A stretch of DNA of 64,000 nucleotides from Halobellus limi (lineage in GTDB: Archaea; Halobacteriota; Halobacteria; Halobacteriales; Haloferacaceae), in the NCBI RefSeq assembly GCF_004799685.1, contig NZ_CP031311.1:1860001-1924000 (forward strand), written 5' to 3'. Below the pieces are notes generated by a model. It was not told where the DNA came from. It made no database searches and was given only the letters and a program-made list of their open reading frames with translations. Made by a program: the position numbers and the translations under genes. Shown here piece by piece: positions 44,227 to 53,874 of this stretch (the first letter of the stretch is position 1; each line of letters begins with the position of its first letter).

Positions 44227-44927
44227 CGCTGATCGACGTCGACGGCCTCGACGTCCACTACGGCGATCTGCAGGTCCTGTGGGACGTCTCGCTTTCGATC
44301 CGCGAGGACGATTCGATCGTCTCGATCGTCGGACCGAACGGGGCCGGCAAGACGACGCTTCTGAAGACGCTTTCCGGCGTCCTGACGCCGACCGCCGGCC
44401 GCGTCGAGGTGCTCGGCCAAGACGTCACCCGGGTCCCCGCCAGCGACATCGTCGAGCGGGGGTTCGTCCAGGTGTCCGAAGAGCGGAACCTGTTCGGCGA
44501 CCTCTCCGTCGAGGCCAACCTCCGGATGGGATCGTTCACCAAGCGCGAGACCTTCGAGCGGAACCGCGATAGGGTGTTCGAGATGTTCCCCGTGCTCGAA
44601 GACCGGCGGGACAAAAAGGCCCGAACGCTCAGCGGCGGCGAGCAGCAGATGCTCGCGATCGGTCGAGGGCTGATGGCCGAACCGGAGGTGCTGGCGCTCG
44701 ACGAGCCGTCGAACGCCCTGGCCCCGCAGCTCGCCGAACAGGTCTTCGAGACGATCGAGGAGATCTCCGACGACGTGACCGTCGTCCTGGTCGAACAGCA
44801 CGTCGACCGGGCGCTCGCGCTCGCCGACCGCGGCTACCTGCTCGAAAACGGCCGCATCGAGACCGAGGGAACCGGCGCGGAACTGCTCGAAAGCGACGCG
44901 ATCAAAGAAGGGTATCTCCGCGGGTAG
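44223..44927 (+). CDS. livF: Second Liv-type ABC importer, ATPase LivF
   Basis: The 234-residue ATPase has GPNGAGKTTLL, LSGGEQQMLAIGRGL and VLALDEPSNALAPQ. GTG overlaps the livG stop by four bases. It converges on livK with a T5 run between (44933-44937). Confidence 0.92.
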   Translation: MTLIDVDGLDVHYGDLQVLWDVSLSIREDDSIVSIVGPNGAGKTTLLKTLSGVLTPTAGRVEVLGQDVTRVPASDIVERGFVQVSEERNLFGDLSVEANLRMGSFTKRETFERNRDRVFEMFPVLEDRRDKKARTLSGGEQQMLAIGRGLMAEPEVLALDEPSNALAPQLAEQVFETIEEISDDVTVVLVEQHVDRALALADRGYLLENGRIETEGTGAELLESDAIKEGYLRG

Positions 44928-44936
44928 CCGTCTTTT

Positions 44937-46274
44937 TCAGCCCGACAGGATGTCGCTCGACGGGTCGTACGCCGGGAGCGGCTCCGAGCGGAACTCCTCG
45001 GTCAGGTCGACGCTCCCGTCGGGGTAGTACTCCGGCGAGCCGGACTCGAAGCCGACCATCAGCTGGACGAGGTTCTGCAGTTCGCCCCACTCGGTGTACT
45101 CGATCGGCGAGGCGAACAGCGTGTCGAGTTCGATGTTCCGGATCGAGTCGGCGATCGCGGTCGGGTTCGCCTCGCCGGCGTCCTCGATCGCGGCGGCGAA
45201 GAGGTCGGCGACGACGTAGCCGACGCCGTTCAGCACGCCGAACCACCCCTCCGTCTGGTCGTAGAACCGCTGGGCGACCTCGGCGTACTGATCGGAGAAC
45301 GGGTCGGGCTGCGTCTGCGCGAGGAATCCCTGTGTGACCGAATCACCGAGCGCGTTGGCCGACAGCTTCGCGTCGCTCCGCCCGATGACGTAGTCGGGGT
45401 TGACGTCGCTGAGGCCCTGCAACTGGTTGTAGATCGTGAACACGCCCGGCGGGTGGCTTGCCGTAATGAGCAGATCCAGGTCGTCGGGCATCGACCGGAG
45501 GTACGTCGTGAACGAACTCTCGCCGAACGGGGCGACCTCCATATGCACGTCGATGCCGTCCGGGAAGACCGACTCGATGCTCTGCTCCCAGGCGCGACCG
45601 TACGAGTAGTCCGCGATGATGGCGCCGACGCTCTCGAACCCCTGATCTTGGATGAACTGGCTCACCGCCCTGGCGTTCGTCGGGGCCGGCGCGAGTCCCA
45701 TCCGGAAGTTGTACCGGGAGTCCCGCGTCAGGAACTCCGAGCTCCCGACGAACTGGGGAACGTGCGGGACCTGGTTCTGCTCGGCGATCGGCCCGACCGT
45801 CAGGCCGATGTCGCTCGAGATCGGCCCGGTGAGGGCGACGGCGTCGTCGGCCTCGATGAGTTCGGTCGCGAGCGTACTCGCCTCCGCGGGATCGAGCTGA
45901 GTGTCCCGGTCCTCGAAGACCAGGTTGCGACCGAGCACGCCGCCGTCGGCGTTGATCTCGTCGAGCCGGAAGTTGAAGCCGTCGACGAACTCCTGAGTCG
46001 TCTGCGCGTAGGGCCCGGTGTAGGGCTGCAGCCCGCCGATGACGATGTCTTCGCCGCCGTCACCGCCGCTGTCGCCTGCTGTCGCACCGTTGCTATCACC
46101 GCCGCTGTCGCCGCCGCTGTCACCGCCGCCGTCCCCGCTGTCGCCGCCGTTGCCGCCGTTGCCGCCATTGCCGCCACAGCCGGCGAGGGATCCCGCGACC
46201 ACGGTCGCACCGGTCAGTTTCAGGAAATTTCGTCGATCGGCCCGATTCGACCCACTGGTGTTACCAGATGGCAT
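44937..46274 (-). CDS. livK: Second Liv-type ABC importer, substrate-binding lipoprotein LivK
   Basis: The 445-residue precursor has a Tat motif (DRRNFLKLTG), a lipobox ending SLAGC, a Gly/Asp/Ser linker of about 40 residues and a type I periplasmic-binding fold (IVIGGLQPYTGPYAQ). Export and lipid anchoring are expected. AGTATATATG about 28 bases before the ATG gives a leaderless message. The ligand is unknown; it differs clearly from the first LivK, so the two importers probably take different compounds. Confidence 0.9.
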   Translation of the reverse strand: MPSGNTSGSNRADRRNFLKLTGATVVAGSLAGCGGNGGNGGNGGDSGDGGGDSGGDSGGDSNGATAGDSGGDGGEDIVIGGLQPYTGPYAQTTQEFVDGFNFRLDEINADGGVLGRNLVFEDRDTQLDPAEASTLATELIEADDAVALTGPISSDIGLTVGPIAEQNQVPHVPQFVGSSEFLTRDSRYNFRMGLAPAPTNARAVSQFIQDQGFESVGAIIADYSYGRAWEQSIESVFPDGIDVHMEVAPFGESSFTTYLRSMPDDLDLLITASHPPGVFTIYNQLQGLSDVNPDYVIGRSDAKLSANALGDSVTQGFLAQTQPDPFSDQYAEVAQRFYDQTEGWFGVLNGVGYVVADLFAAAIEDAGEANPTAIADSIRNIELDTLFASPIEYTEWGELQNLVQLMVGFESGSPEYYPDGSVDLTEEFRSEPLPAYDPSSDILSG

Positions 46275-46412
46275 ACTCCTAACTGTCTATCATCAACATA
46301 TATACTTTTCTACTACGGCACGGCCCAGTCGAGCGCGACGAGGGGGTCGATCACCTACAGTCGACCGCCACACTACGGACCGTGGGCGTCGATCGTTCCG
46401 CAGCGACGGCGA

Positions 46413-48101
46413 TCACTCCTCGTCGACTCCCTCGCGACTCCGAAGCGACTGGCGGCGGACCTTCCCCGTCGTCGTCGTCGGAATCTCGTCGGTGAACTCG
46501 ACCTCTCGGGGGTACTCGTACTTCGCGAGCCGATCCTTGACGTGAGACTGCAGTTCCACGACGAGCCCCTCGCTCGGATCGTACCCGTCCGTGAGAACGA
46601 CGAACGCCTTCGGGATCTCGCCGCGCGTCTCGTGGGGTATCCCGATCACGCCGACGTGCTGGACCGCCGGGTGCGTCAGGAGCACCTCCTCGATCTCCTT
46701 GGGCGCGATCCGGTAACCGGAGCTGATGATGACGTCGTCCGAGCGGGAGTGGAACCTGAAGTAGCCGTCCTCGTCGACCGACACGAGGTCGTCCGAGAGT
46801 AACCAGCCCTCCTGGACCGTTTCGGCCGTCTTCTCGGGCAGGTTGTGATACTCGAGGAACAGCATCGGGTCGTCCTCGTATCTGACCGCTAGCTCCCCGA
46901 TCTCGTGTGGCTCCTCGATCCGCTCTCCCGTCTCGGGGTCGAGAACGGCCACCTCGTGTCCCACCGAGGGGACACCGAAGTACCCGAGGCGGTGATCGAG
47001 GCCGACCGCGGGATCGTCGCAGACGAGCCCCCCGATCTCGGTCGTTCCGTACCCCTCGATGAACGCGGCGTTCTCGAAGGTGTCGCCCACCCACTCGATG
47101 ATGTTCTCGTCGGCGGCTTCGCCGCCGGTCGTCAGCGACTGCAGACTCGTGAGGTCGTATCTCGTCGCCGGGTCGTCGATCTGCATCATCATCCGGACCG
47201 CCGTCGGCGGGAGGTTGAGGTGGGTGACGCCGAGTCGGTCGATCAGCTCGAACTCCACCTCGGGGTCGAACTGGTCGCCGGCGTAGCCCACCACCGGCAG
47301 CCCGTAGAACAACGCCGGCAGGACCATCCCGGGGAGCGACATGATCCAGGACCACTCGGACACCGTCCGCACGACCTGTTCGTCGTCGGTGCGGTGACAC
47401 TGGAGGCTGAGGAACTGCGGCAACTCGCCGAGGAGGTGACGGTGGGCGTGGACGACGCCCTTCGGCTGTCCCGTCGTCCCGCTGGTGTAGATGATGAACG
47501 CCTCGTCGTCGGCCGCGGTGTCCTCGCTCTCGAACCGCCCCGGCCGCCCGTCGATGGCCTCCGCGAAGGTGACCGCTCCGTCGACGCCGAAGTCGTCGTA
47601 GGTGACGACCAGTTCGAGGGAGTCGACCCGGTCGCGGACCGACCCGAGCGCGTCGACGGCGGCCTCGTCGACGAGGAACACGGAGGCATCGCAGTCAGAA
47701 AGCCGATATTCGAGGCCGTCGGATCCGAGGAGGACAGTCAGGGGGACGGAGACGGCGCCGAGTTTGAACGCCGCGAGGTGACCGGCGAGCGATTCGACGC
47801 ACTGGGTTCCGTTTATCGCGATCCGGTCACCGGCGCCGACCCCCTCCGCCGCGAGGTACGCCGCGAACTTGCTCGCCTTCCGATCGACCTCCCGAAACGT
47901 GTAGGTCGCGTGGGCGTCGTCGGGTCGGGAGAGAGAGAGCGCGACGCGATCGGGGTCGGTTTCGGCCCACCGTTCACACGCGTACTCGGCGATGTTGAAC
48001 GTCTCCGGGACCTGCCACTCGAACCACTCGCGGACCTCTTCGAGCGTCTCGAACCCCTTCTGGTGGAAGTAGTAGTTCTCGAGCTCGGCAGTCTCTGTCA
48101 T
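46413..48101 (-). CDS. AMP-forming acyl-CoA synthetase (medium-chain/aromatic type)
   Basis: The 562-residue enzyme has YTSGTTGQPKGV, IEGYGTTEIGG, GWLLSDDLV and SGYRIAPKEIEE, and keeps the adenylation lysine in TTTTGKVRR. The N-terminal WFEWQVPETFNIAEYACERW is typical of the acetyl/medium-chain ligase branch, which includes benzoate and 2-methyl-branched acid users. It follows the second Liv importer and precedes an IclR gene, suggesting it activates the imported acid. TATA-like TTATTATAG lies upstream of the ATG. Confidence 0.9.
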   Translation of the reverse strand: MTETAELENYYFHQKGFETLEEVREWFEWQVPETFNIAEYACERWAETDPDRVALSLSRPDDAHATYTFREVDRKASKFAAYLAAEGVGAGDRIAINGTQCVESLAGHLAAFKLGAVSVPLTVLLGSDGLEYRLSDCDASVFLVDEAAVDALGSVRDRVDSLELVVTYDDFGVDGAVTFAEAIDGRPGRFESEDTAADDEAFIIYTSGTTGQPKGVVHAHRHLLGELPQFLSLQCHRTDDEQVVRTVSEWSWIMSLPGMVLPALFYGLPVVGYAGDQFDPEVEFELIDRLGVTHLNLPPTAVRMMMQIDDPATRYDLTSLQSLTTGGEAADENIIEWVGDTFENAAFIEGYGTTEIGGLVCDDPAVGLDHRLGYFGVPSVGHEVAVLDPETGERIEEPHEIGELAVRYEDDPMLFLEYHNLPEKTAETVQEGWLLSDDLVSVDEDGYFRFHSRSDDVIISSGYRIAPKEIEEVLLTHPAVQHVGVIGIPHETRGEIPKAFVVLTDGYDPSEGLVVELQSHVKDRLAKYEYPREVEFTDEIPTTTTGKVRRQSLRSREGVDEE

Positions 48102-48187
48102 CGTGTCCCTAATTGCAACGGTCTATAATAAAAATGCCCTCCTGGTCGCCCTCGCGCGCGTCGGACTGCGAGATGTTCGAACGTCCG

Positions 48188-48949
48188 CTAGGGCGCGTAC
48201 TGGTAGTTCACCGAGACGATGTTGGCCGACTTCTGGACCTCGTCGGCGAGCCGCTCGCGGTACTCCTCGTCGCGGAGGCGGTCGGAGGGGCAGACGATCC
48301 CGATGGACCCGAGCACCTCCTCGCCGACCCTGATCGGGGCGGCGACCGCACCCATTCCGACGACCTGTTCGTTGCGGTCGATGCCGTACCCACGCTCTCG
48401 GATCGTCTCGAGCTCCGATTCGAGCTCCCTCTCGTCGGTGATCGTGTGCTCCGTCCGCGCCTCGAGCCCGTGCTCGTCGATGATCTCCCGAAACCTCTCT
48501 TCTCCGAGGTGTGCGAGTATCACCTTCCCACCCGCGTGCGTGTGAATCGGCGTCTTGAGCCCGGGGTAGATCCCGAGTCGGAGCGACTCGGAGCCGAACT
48601 CGGTGTGGAGTATGACGAACCGTCCCCGCTCCTCGACGTTGATGCTGACCAGCTCACCCGTCTTGTCCACCAGCCGTTCGAGCTCCGGCTTCGCCACGTG
48701 AAAGAGGCGGTTCCGGTACTTCACCTGTCCACCCAACTCCAGCAGCTGGAATCCCAGCCGGTAACTCCCGTTCTCGTTGATCACGTAGCCCATCGAACGC
48801 AGGGTTCGCAGGTAGTCGTGGACCGTACTCTTCGGCAGATCGAGGCGTCGAGAGAGCTCTGCGACGCCGACCTCCTTCTGCTCTTTGAGCACGTCCATTA
48901 TCTCGAAGGCTCGCTGGATCGTTTTTAGTGGCGGCGCGTCGTCGGTCAT
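48188..48949 (-). CDS. IclR family transcriptional regulator
   Basis: The 253-residue regulator begins LKTIQRAFEIMDVLKEQKEVGVAEL, with a winged helix whose recognition helix is LDLPKSTVHDYLRTL, and an effector domain including GGKVILAHLGEERF and RERGYGID. It lies directly downstream of the acyl-CoA synthetase on the same strand (86 bases apart in reverse order: the regulator is upstream), so it may control that gene and the second Liv importer. Confidence 0.9.
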   Translation of the reverse strand: MTDDAPPLKTIQRAFEIMDVLKEQKEVGVAELSRRLDLPKSTVHDYLRTLRSMGYVINENGSYRLGFQLLELGGQVKYRNRLFHVAKPELERLVDKTGELVSINVEERGRFVILHTEFGSESLRLGIYPGLKTPIHTHAGGKVILAHLGEERFREIIDEHGLEARTEHTITDERELESELETIRERGYGIDRNEQVVGMGAVAAPIRVGEEVLGSIGIVCPSDRLRDEEYRERLADEVQKSANIVSVNYQYAP

Positions 48950-49755
48950 CTCTACAGGCCAAGTGATTCCGAGGTGACCTAAAGACTACGGTTATCTCGA
49001 ACAGTCCTTCCCGATATCGCGACGACCTAGAATCGGGTCGGCAACGGCGTGGACGGTCGCCGTTCCACTTTTAAATCGTAGCGCATCCCCGGAGATCGGT
49101 TCGTCACGCGTTTCGATCACTACCGAATCGCTCCCCGGTCTCGAACGACGTCGATACGGCCGTCACCGCGCCGTCTCTCTCGAACGCGTTTCCGACCGAA
49201 GCGGATCGGTATCACTGCGAGTAAATCGAACGCCCGATCGGTCACGAACGCGGCAGTCACAACGGGCGATCTACCCGAGGCCCGGCGCCGTGGGAGAAAC
49301 TGTGACGAACCGTACGGTCGAAGCGGTCAGACGACACGCGGAATCGGACGCCGCTACCGTCCTCAGAACTGTTGTCTCCCCATCGCGAACGCCTCGAGGC
49401 CCGGAGTAAGACACGTAACGAAAGTACAACTGTTATCCTTTACTCCTCGATCGGGGGAACTTCGATCGCCGATACGAAATCGCTCGTAGTGACTTATCAT
49501 CAAATAAAATATATCTGTATCGGTGCTGTACGCATTTTGGCTCGAAACGCGACCTGAAGCGGCTTGAAGTCGAAAAATAGATGAAGCGTTTTTTTATCAT
49601 TCATCGGAACAAACGTGAATCGGCAGCCCACCCGTTCGCGTCGGTGTCTCACTTCCGGTAGTGCGGAGATATCGAACGAATCCCGTGTGAAAAATGATAC
49701 TCGATACCGAGTTCTCCACACAAAGTATATATACATATGAACGGTTACATCGGGT
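48950..49755. other. 806-base non-coding region before the SMC-related gene
   Basis: No convincing gene lies here. The part near the IclR gene is ordinary GC-rich DNA; from about 49400 the base composition shifts to A/T-rich with several T/A runs (49496-49515, 49574-49598), ending in the TATATATAC promoter at 49726-49734. Short frames on both strands lack codon character. The length and composition suggest a large regulatory region for the SMC-related/rdfA pair. Confidence 0.5.
49726..49734 (+). promoter_or_regulatory. TATA box for the SMC-related gene
   Basis: TATATATAC lies 22-30 bases before ATG 49756, giving a leaderless message. An ATG at 49737 between them is out of frame and stops after 14 codons. 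Confidence 0.6.
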
Positions 49756-51702
49756 ATGGCGACTTCCGAACAACTGACTGACTCCGCGCATTTCTCTGTC
49801 GAGAACGTCGGCGGAATCGACCACACCGAAGTGGACATTCCGCCCGGCGTGACCGTCCTCACGGGGAAAAACGCGACCAACCGGACCTCCTTCCTCCGCT
49901 CGATCATGGCCGCGATGGGCAGCGAGCGCGTCTCCCTGAAAGGCGACGCCGAGGACGGCCGCGTCGAACTCACCCTCGACGACACCACCTACGAACGCAC
50001 GCTCACCCGCGCCGGCGACGGCGTCACCTTCGAGGGCGACGCCTACCTCGACGACCCCGAGGTCGCCGACCTCTTCGCGTTCCTCTTAGAGACCAACGAC
50101 GCCCGCCAAGCCGCCGCCCGCGGCGAGCAACTCCGCGACGTCATCATGCGCCCCGTCGACGTCGACGCCATTCGCTCCGAGATCCGCCGTCTCGAAGAGG
50201 AGAAAGGCGACATCAACGACGAACTCGCCCGCATCGAGTCCGACAAGCGTGAACTCCCGGAACTCGAACAACGACGCACCCAACTCCGCGAGAAGATCGA
50301 AGAAAAACGCGCGGAACTCGCAGAACTGGAGGACGAAATCGACGACAGCAGCCGCGACGTCGAGGAGGGCCGCAAAGAGCAAGCGGAACTCGAAGAGAAA
50401 CTCCAGGAACTCCGCTCGACCCGCTCGGAACTGGAATCCATCCGCCGGAAGATCGAACGCCAACAGGAGAGCATCGCCTCGCTGAAACGCGAGCGCGGCG
50501 ACCTCGAAGACGACCTCGAGGAGCTGCCCGAGACGCCGATGGGCGACCACCGCGACCTCGAATCGGAGATCGAGCGACTGCGATCCGAACGCCAGGAACT
50601 CAACACCGAGATCAACGAACTCCGCAGCCTCATCCAGTACAACGAGGAACGCCTGGAAGCCGAGGACTACGATCTCCTCGAAGACGGCGGTGCGACCGCC
50701 GAGGGCGGCGACGGCTCCGTGACCGACCAACTCGTCGCCTCCGACTCCGAAACCGTCGTCTGCTGGACCTGCGGGTCCTCCGTCGAGCGCGAGCAGATCG
50801 AATCGACCATCGAGCGGCTGAAGTCGCTCCGCACGGAGAAAGTCGAGGAACTGAACGGCGTCAAGAGCCGCCTCGAAGACCGGAAGCAACAGCAGCGAGA
50901 GGCGACGAAGAAACAGCGCAAGCGCTCGGAAATCGAGCAGAAACTCGACGACATCGAGTCGGAACTGGACCGCCGCGACGAGCAGATCGACGCGCTGAAG
51001 GAGAATCGCGAATCGCTGACCGACGAGGTCGAAGACCTCGAATCGGAGGTCGAGAGCCTCGAATCGGCGGACTTCGAGGAGATCCTCTCGCTGCACAAGG
51101 AGGCCAATCAACTCGAATTCGAGATCGACAGCCTCGAATCCGACCTCGATGAGGTGACAGAGGAGATCGAGTCGATCGAGGCGGACGTCGAGCGGGCGGA
51201 CGAGCTCCGCGAGGAGCGCTCGGAGCTGGTCGACGAACTCACCGACCAGCGGACGAAGATCGATCAGATCGAGGCCGAAGCCGTCGAGTCGTTCAACGAG
51301 CACATGGAGTCGATTCTGGACCTCCTGGGCTATGAGAACATCGAGCGGATCTGGATCGAGCGGATCGAGGGCGCGGGGACGAGCGACGGGCAGACGCGCT
51401 TCGAGCTGCACATCGTGCGGACGACCGAGAACGGGGCGGCCTACGAGGACACGATCGACCACCTCTCGGAAAGCGAACGGGAGGTCACGGGACTGATCTT
51501 CGCGCTGGCTGGCTACCTCGTCCACGACCTCCACGAGACGGTGCCGTTCATGCTGTTGGACTCCCTGGAGGCGATCGACTCCGACCGGATCGCGGCGCTG
51601 GTGGAGTACTTCGCCGATTACGCGGACTTCCTGGTGGTGGCGCTGCTGCCGGAAGACGCCCAGGCGCTCGACGACGAGTTCACTCGCGTTACGTCGATCT
51701 AG
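49756..51702 (+). CDS. Archaea-specific SMC-related protein (ASRP) with degenerate ATPase motifs
   Basis: The 648-residue protein has ABC/SMC-like head ends, a long coiled coil (about 130-560) and a central zinc hook CWTC (Cys 336, Cys 339), the layout of Rad50-like proteins. The Walker A position reads GKNATNRTS (37-45), with no Gly-Lys-Ser/Thr core; the signature is LSESERE (570-576), and the Walker B position is LLDSLEAID (600-608), with Ser where the catalytic Glu normally follows Asp. Haloarchaeal ASRPs are known as a family; their role is not firmly set. It is followed after 64 bases by rdfA, a link to cell-shape control. ATP use may be weak or absent. Confidence 0.85.
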   Translation: MATSEQLTDSAHFSVENVGGIDHTEVDIPPGVTVLTGKNATNRTSFLRSIMAAMGSERVSLKGDAEDGRVELTLDDTTYERTLTRAGDGVTFEGDAYLDDPEVADLFAFLLETNDARQAAARGEQLRDVIMRPVDVDAIRSEIRRLEEEKGDINDELARIESDKRELPELEQRRTQLREKIEEKRAELAELEDEIDDSSRDVEEGRKEQAELEEKLQELRSTRSELESIRRKIERQQESIASLKRERGDLEDDLEELPETPMGDHRDLESEIERLRSERQELNTEINELRSLIQYNEERLEAEDYDLLEDGGATAEGGDGSVTDQLVASDSETVVCWTCGSSVEREQIESTIERLKSLRTEKVEELNGVKSRLEDRKQQQREATKKQRKRSEIEQKLDDIESELDRRDEQIDALKENRESLTDEVEDLESEVESLESADFEEILSLHKEANQLEFEIDSLESDLDEVTEEIESIEADVERADELREERSELVDELTDQRTKIDQIEAEAVESFNEHMESILDLLGYENIERIWIERIEGAGTSDGQTRFELHIVRTTENGAAYEDTIDHLSESEREVTGLIFALAGYLVHDLHETVPFMLLDSLEAIDSDRIAALVEYFADYADFLVVALLPEDAQALDDEFTRVTSI

Positions 51703-51766
51703 GGACGTCCGGGTTCGCCGGGGATAGCCCAGTACATTTTTGAGGCTCTTCGGCGAAGGGACGTCA

Positions 51767-52390
51767 ATGCCAGACACGACCGACAATCGGCCGTCGAGCA
51801 AGGTGGCGCGGCTGATCGCCGAGTACGGCCTCGACGGACTGGGCGACGAACTGGAGGCCCGCTGGACGGGCGACGGCGTCGAGCGGACGAGCCTCCGAGA
51901 TCTCGCGGACTACTTCAACGAGCGGCTTCTGGAACAGACGCTCATCGACGCCGGGATGAACGCACTGGAGAGCGACGTCTCGACGATGTACCAGAACCTG
52001 ACCGACGACGAGGTGAGCACCGGTGTGCGAACCGACACGCGGAGCCGCCTGGAGCAGAACGGAATCGACGTCGACGCGCTCGAGTCCGACTTCGTCAGTT
52101 ACCAGGCGATCCGCTCGTATCTCACCGAGTATCGCGACGCCGAGTACCGCCGGCTCTCCGACGAGGAGAAGGTCGAAAAGGACCTCCAGAGCATCCAGCG
52201 GCTGATGACGCGGACCCTCTCTGTGACCGAAGAGCGGATCGAGAAGCTCCGCGAGACCGAACGCATCGACGCCGACGCGTTCGAGGTGCTGCTGGACGTG
52301 CAGGTGCTCTGTCAGGAGTGCGGCGAACAGTACTCCGTCTCGGAGTTCCTCGAGAACCGCGGTTGCGCCTGTCAGAAGGAAGAACAGTGA
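51767..52390 (+). CDS. rdfA: Rod-determining factor RdfA
   Basis: The 207-residue protein matches haloarchaeal RdfA as I know it: N-terminal SSKVARLIAEYGLDGLGDEL, TSLRDLADYFN and DDEVSTGVRT, then a coiled middle and a C-terminal zinc-type motif CQECG...CAC (the last 30 residues). In Haloferax volcanii RdfA is needed for rod-shaped cells. It follows the SMC-related gene, a pairing that is common in haloarchaea. ATG 51767 is chosen because the conserved N terminus begins here; a TATA-like CATTTTT about 27-32 bases upstream hints at its own promoter too. Confidence 0.82.
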   Translation: MPDTTDNRPSSKVARLIAEYGLDGLGDELEARWTGDGVERTSLRDLADYFNERLLEQTLIDAGMNALESDVSTMYQNLTDDEVSTGVRTDTRSRLEQNGIDVDALESDFVSYQAIRSYLTEYRDAEYRRLSDEEKVEKDLQSIQRLMTRTLSVTEERIEKLRETERIDADAFEVLLDVQVLCQECGEQYSVSEFLENRGCACQKEEQ

Positions 52391-52480
52391 GACGCGCGAC
52401 ACGCGTACGATCGTAGCGTCCCCGGCTGCCGATCCGGTCGATGGTCCGTACGGTCGAGCGCGTGGCGACGAACGCTGCGG

Positions 52481-53239
52481 TCACGCCTGACTGAGTTTCA
52501 GCTCCAGTTCGTTGGCGGCCCCGCGGATCTGATCGACGATGCCGTCGGCGAGCTGCTGATCGGTCATCCGGTTCGCCGGCCCCACGATGCTTATCGCCCC
52601 GACGACGTCGCCGCCGACGATGATCGCTTTTCCGATGGCGCGTGCTCCCTCGACGGCTTCCTGATCGTTGACCGCGTACCCGCGCTCCCGCGTGGCCTCC
52701 AGCTCGGCGAAGAGTGCCTCACGGGAGTCGATGGTGTGGGGCGTCCGCTGTTCGAGGCCGTGTCTGTCGACGATCTCTTCGACCCGCTCTTCGGGGAGGT
52801 ACGCCAGGATGCTCTTGCCCGACGCCAACTGGTGGAGATACGAGCGCGTTCCGATCCGAGCGTGCGTCTGGACCGCGTGCTCTCCGAGCGCGTAGTCGAG
52901 GTACACCGCGCGGCCGTGCTCCTCGGTGACGAGCCACGTCGCCTCGCCGGTCTCGTTCGCCAGTTGAGTGATCGTCTGTTTGCCGATCTCGGCGATGGCG
53001 TGGCGGTCCCGGGACGCGATGCCGTGATCGAGGAGCCGAAGCCCCAGATCGTACTTTCCCTCCGTCTTCACCAGGTATTCGAGGTCGTACAGCGAGGAGA
53101 GATAGTCGTGGGCGGTACTCGTCGGCACGTCGAGCGTCTCCGTGATCTCGGTCGCACCGAGCGGCCCCTCTTCCTGAAGCAATTCGATAATCTCGGAGAC
53201 CCGCTGGATCGACTGTAACTTAACCGCATCGTCTGTCAT
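52481..53239 (-). CDS. IclR family transcriptional regulator
   Basis: The 252-residue regulator has a winged helix (LQSIQRVSEIIELLQEEGPL, recognition helix LDVPTSTAHDYLSSL) and an IclR effector domain (GKSILAYLPEERV, RERGYAVN). The ATG at 53239 is preferred to 53245: TTTATA then falls at about 26-31 bases upstream, and the N terminus MTDDA aligns with the IclR at 48188. It lies between rdfA and the demethylase module and is the natural candidate regulator of the latter. Confidence 0.9.
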   Translation of the reverse strand: MTDDAVKLQSIQRVSEIIELLQEEGPLGATEITETLDVPTSTAHDYLSSLYDLEYLVKTEGKYDLGLRLLDHGIASRDRHAIAEIGKQTITQLANETGEATWLVTEEHGRAVYLDYALGEHAVQTHARIGTRSYLHQLASGKSILAYLPEERVEEIVDRHGLEQRTPHTIDSREALFAELEATRERGYAVNDQEAVEGARAIGKAIIVGGDVVGAISIVGPANRMTDQQLADGIVDQIRGAANELELKLSQA

Positions 53240-53874
53240 TGTCATTCAGTACGTAAGGAGGGCGTATAAACTTAGCTTTGTGGTCTCTCGCCCGTTGCCC
53301 GCCGGTCGATACTGTCGGACCGCCCCGGAGGCCGATCGCCTCCCCTCGGTGTAGCCAGTCTCGCATTCGTCGACGGATATCCGGCGGGTCCGCATCAGTC
53401 CTGGGGACAGTGGCGACGGCGGCGTTACCGGGTTCGATGGCGAGATCGGGGAATCCGAAGCGGGCCCCTCGATCCGGCCATCTCGAATGGCTCGATGTCG
53501 CAACCACGCCGGGGGCCGGGCGGAAAACGCTATTTCTAACGCGCGTACTCTTGTTATTTCTATCCCGAAGAGGGGTAACCATCATAATAATTAATTTTAT
53601 ATCATCCGACAATATCGGATTTTTGAGGCCTCACACCGATAGCGGGGCAGGTGGATCGGTCACCCCGGGACAGAACCGATCGGCTTCCGCACGGGAGACG
53701 AAGGCCCAAAAGTCAGTGTCGGGGTCGGCACGTGGCCGCGTTCGTACTCACGGAGTCGTGCTACAGACGGTCCAAAAGCGGGTGGTCAACGGCCGAAACG
53801 GCGTCATACAACACAGTCGACGACGGGAGCGGTCGATACGACGAGAACGAGGACGTCGACGTTCCGGTTCGGGG
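53240..53874. other. 635-base non-coding region
   Basis: No credible gene is seen. The stretch 53530-53625 is A/T-rich (including aattaattttatatc) inside otherwise GC-rich DNA and could hold a promoter reading toward either side. The frame at 53278-54723 on the plus strand is mostly the shadow of the demethylase gene. Confidence 0.45.

Noticed and set aside
48950-49755. tRNA or CRISPR content in the long gap
   Set aside because: No cloverleaf with a T-loop GGTTC-type motif and CCA-side stem and no spaced identical repeats were seen.
49737-49781. ATG just after the TATA box of the SMC-related gene
   Set aside because: It is out of frame with the gene and stops after 14 codons; it lies too close to the TATA box to be transcribed.
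50086-51801. 571-codon frame opposite the SMC-related gene
   Set aside because: Leu/Arg-rich antisense of a Glu-rich coiled coil; no start signal and no recognisable domain.
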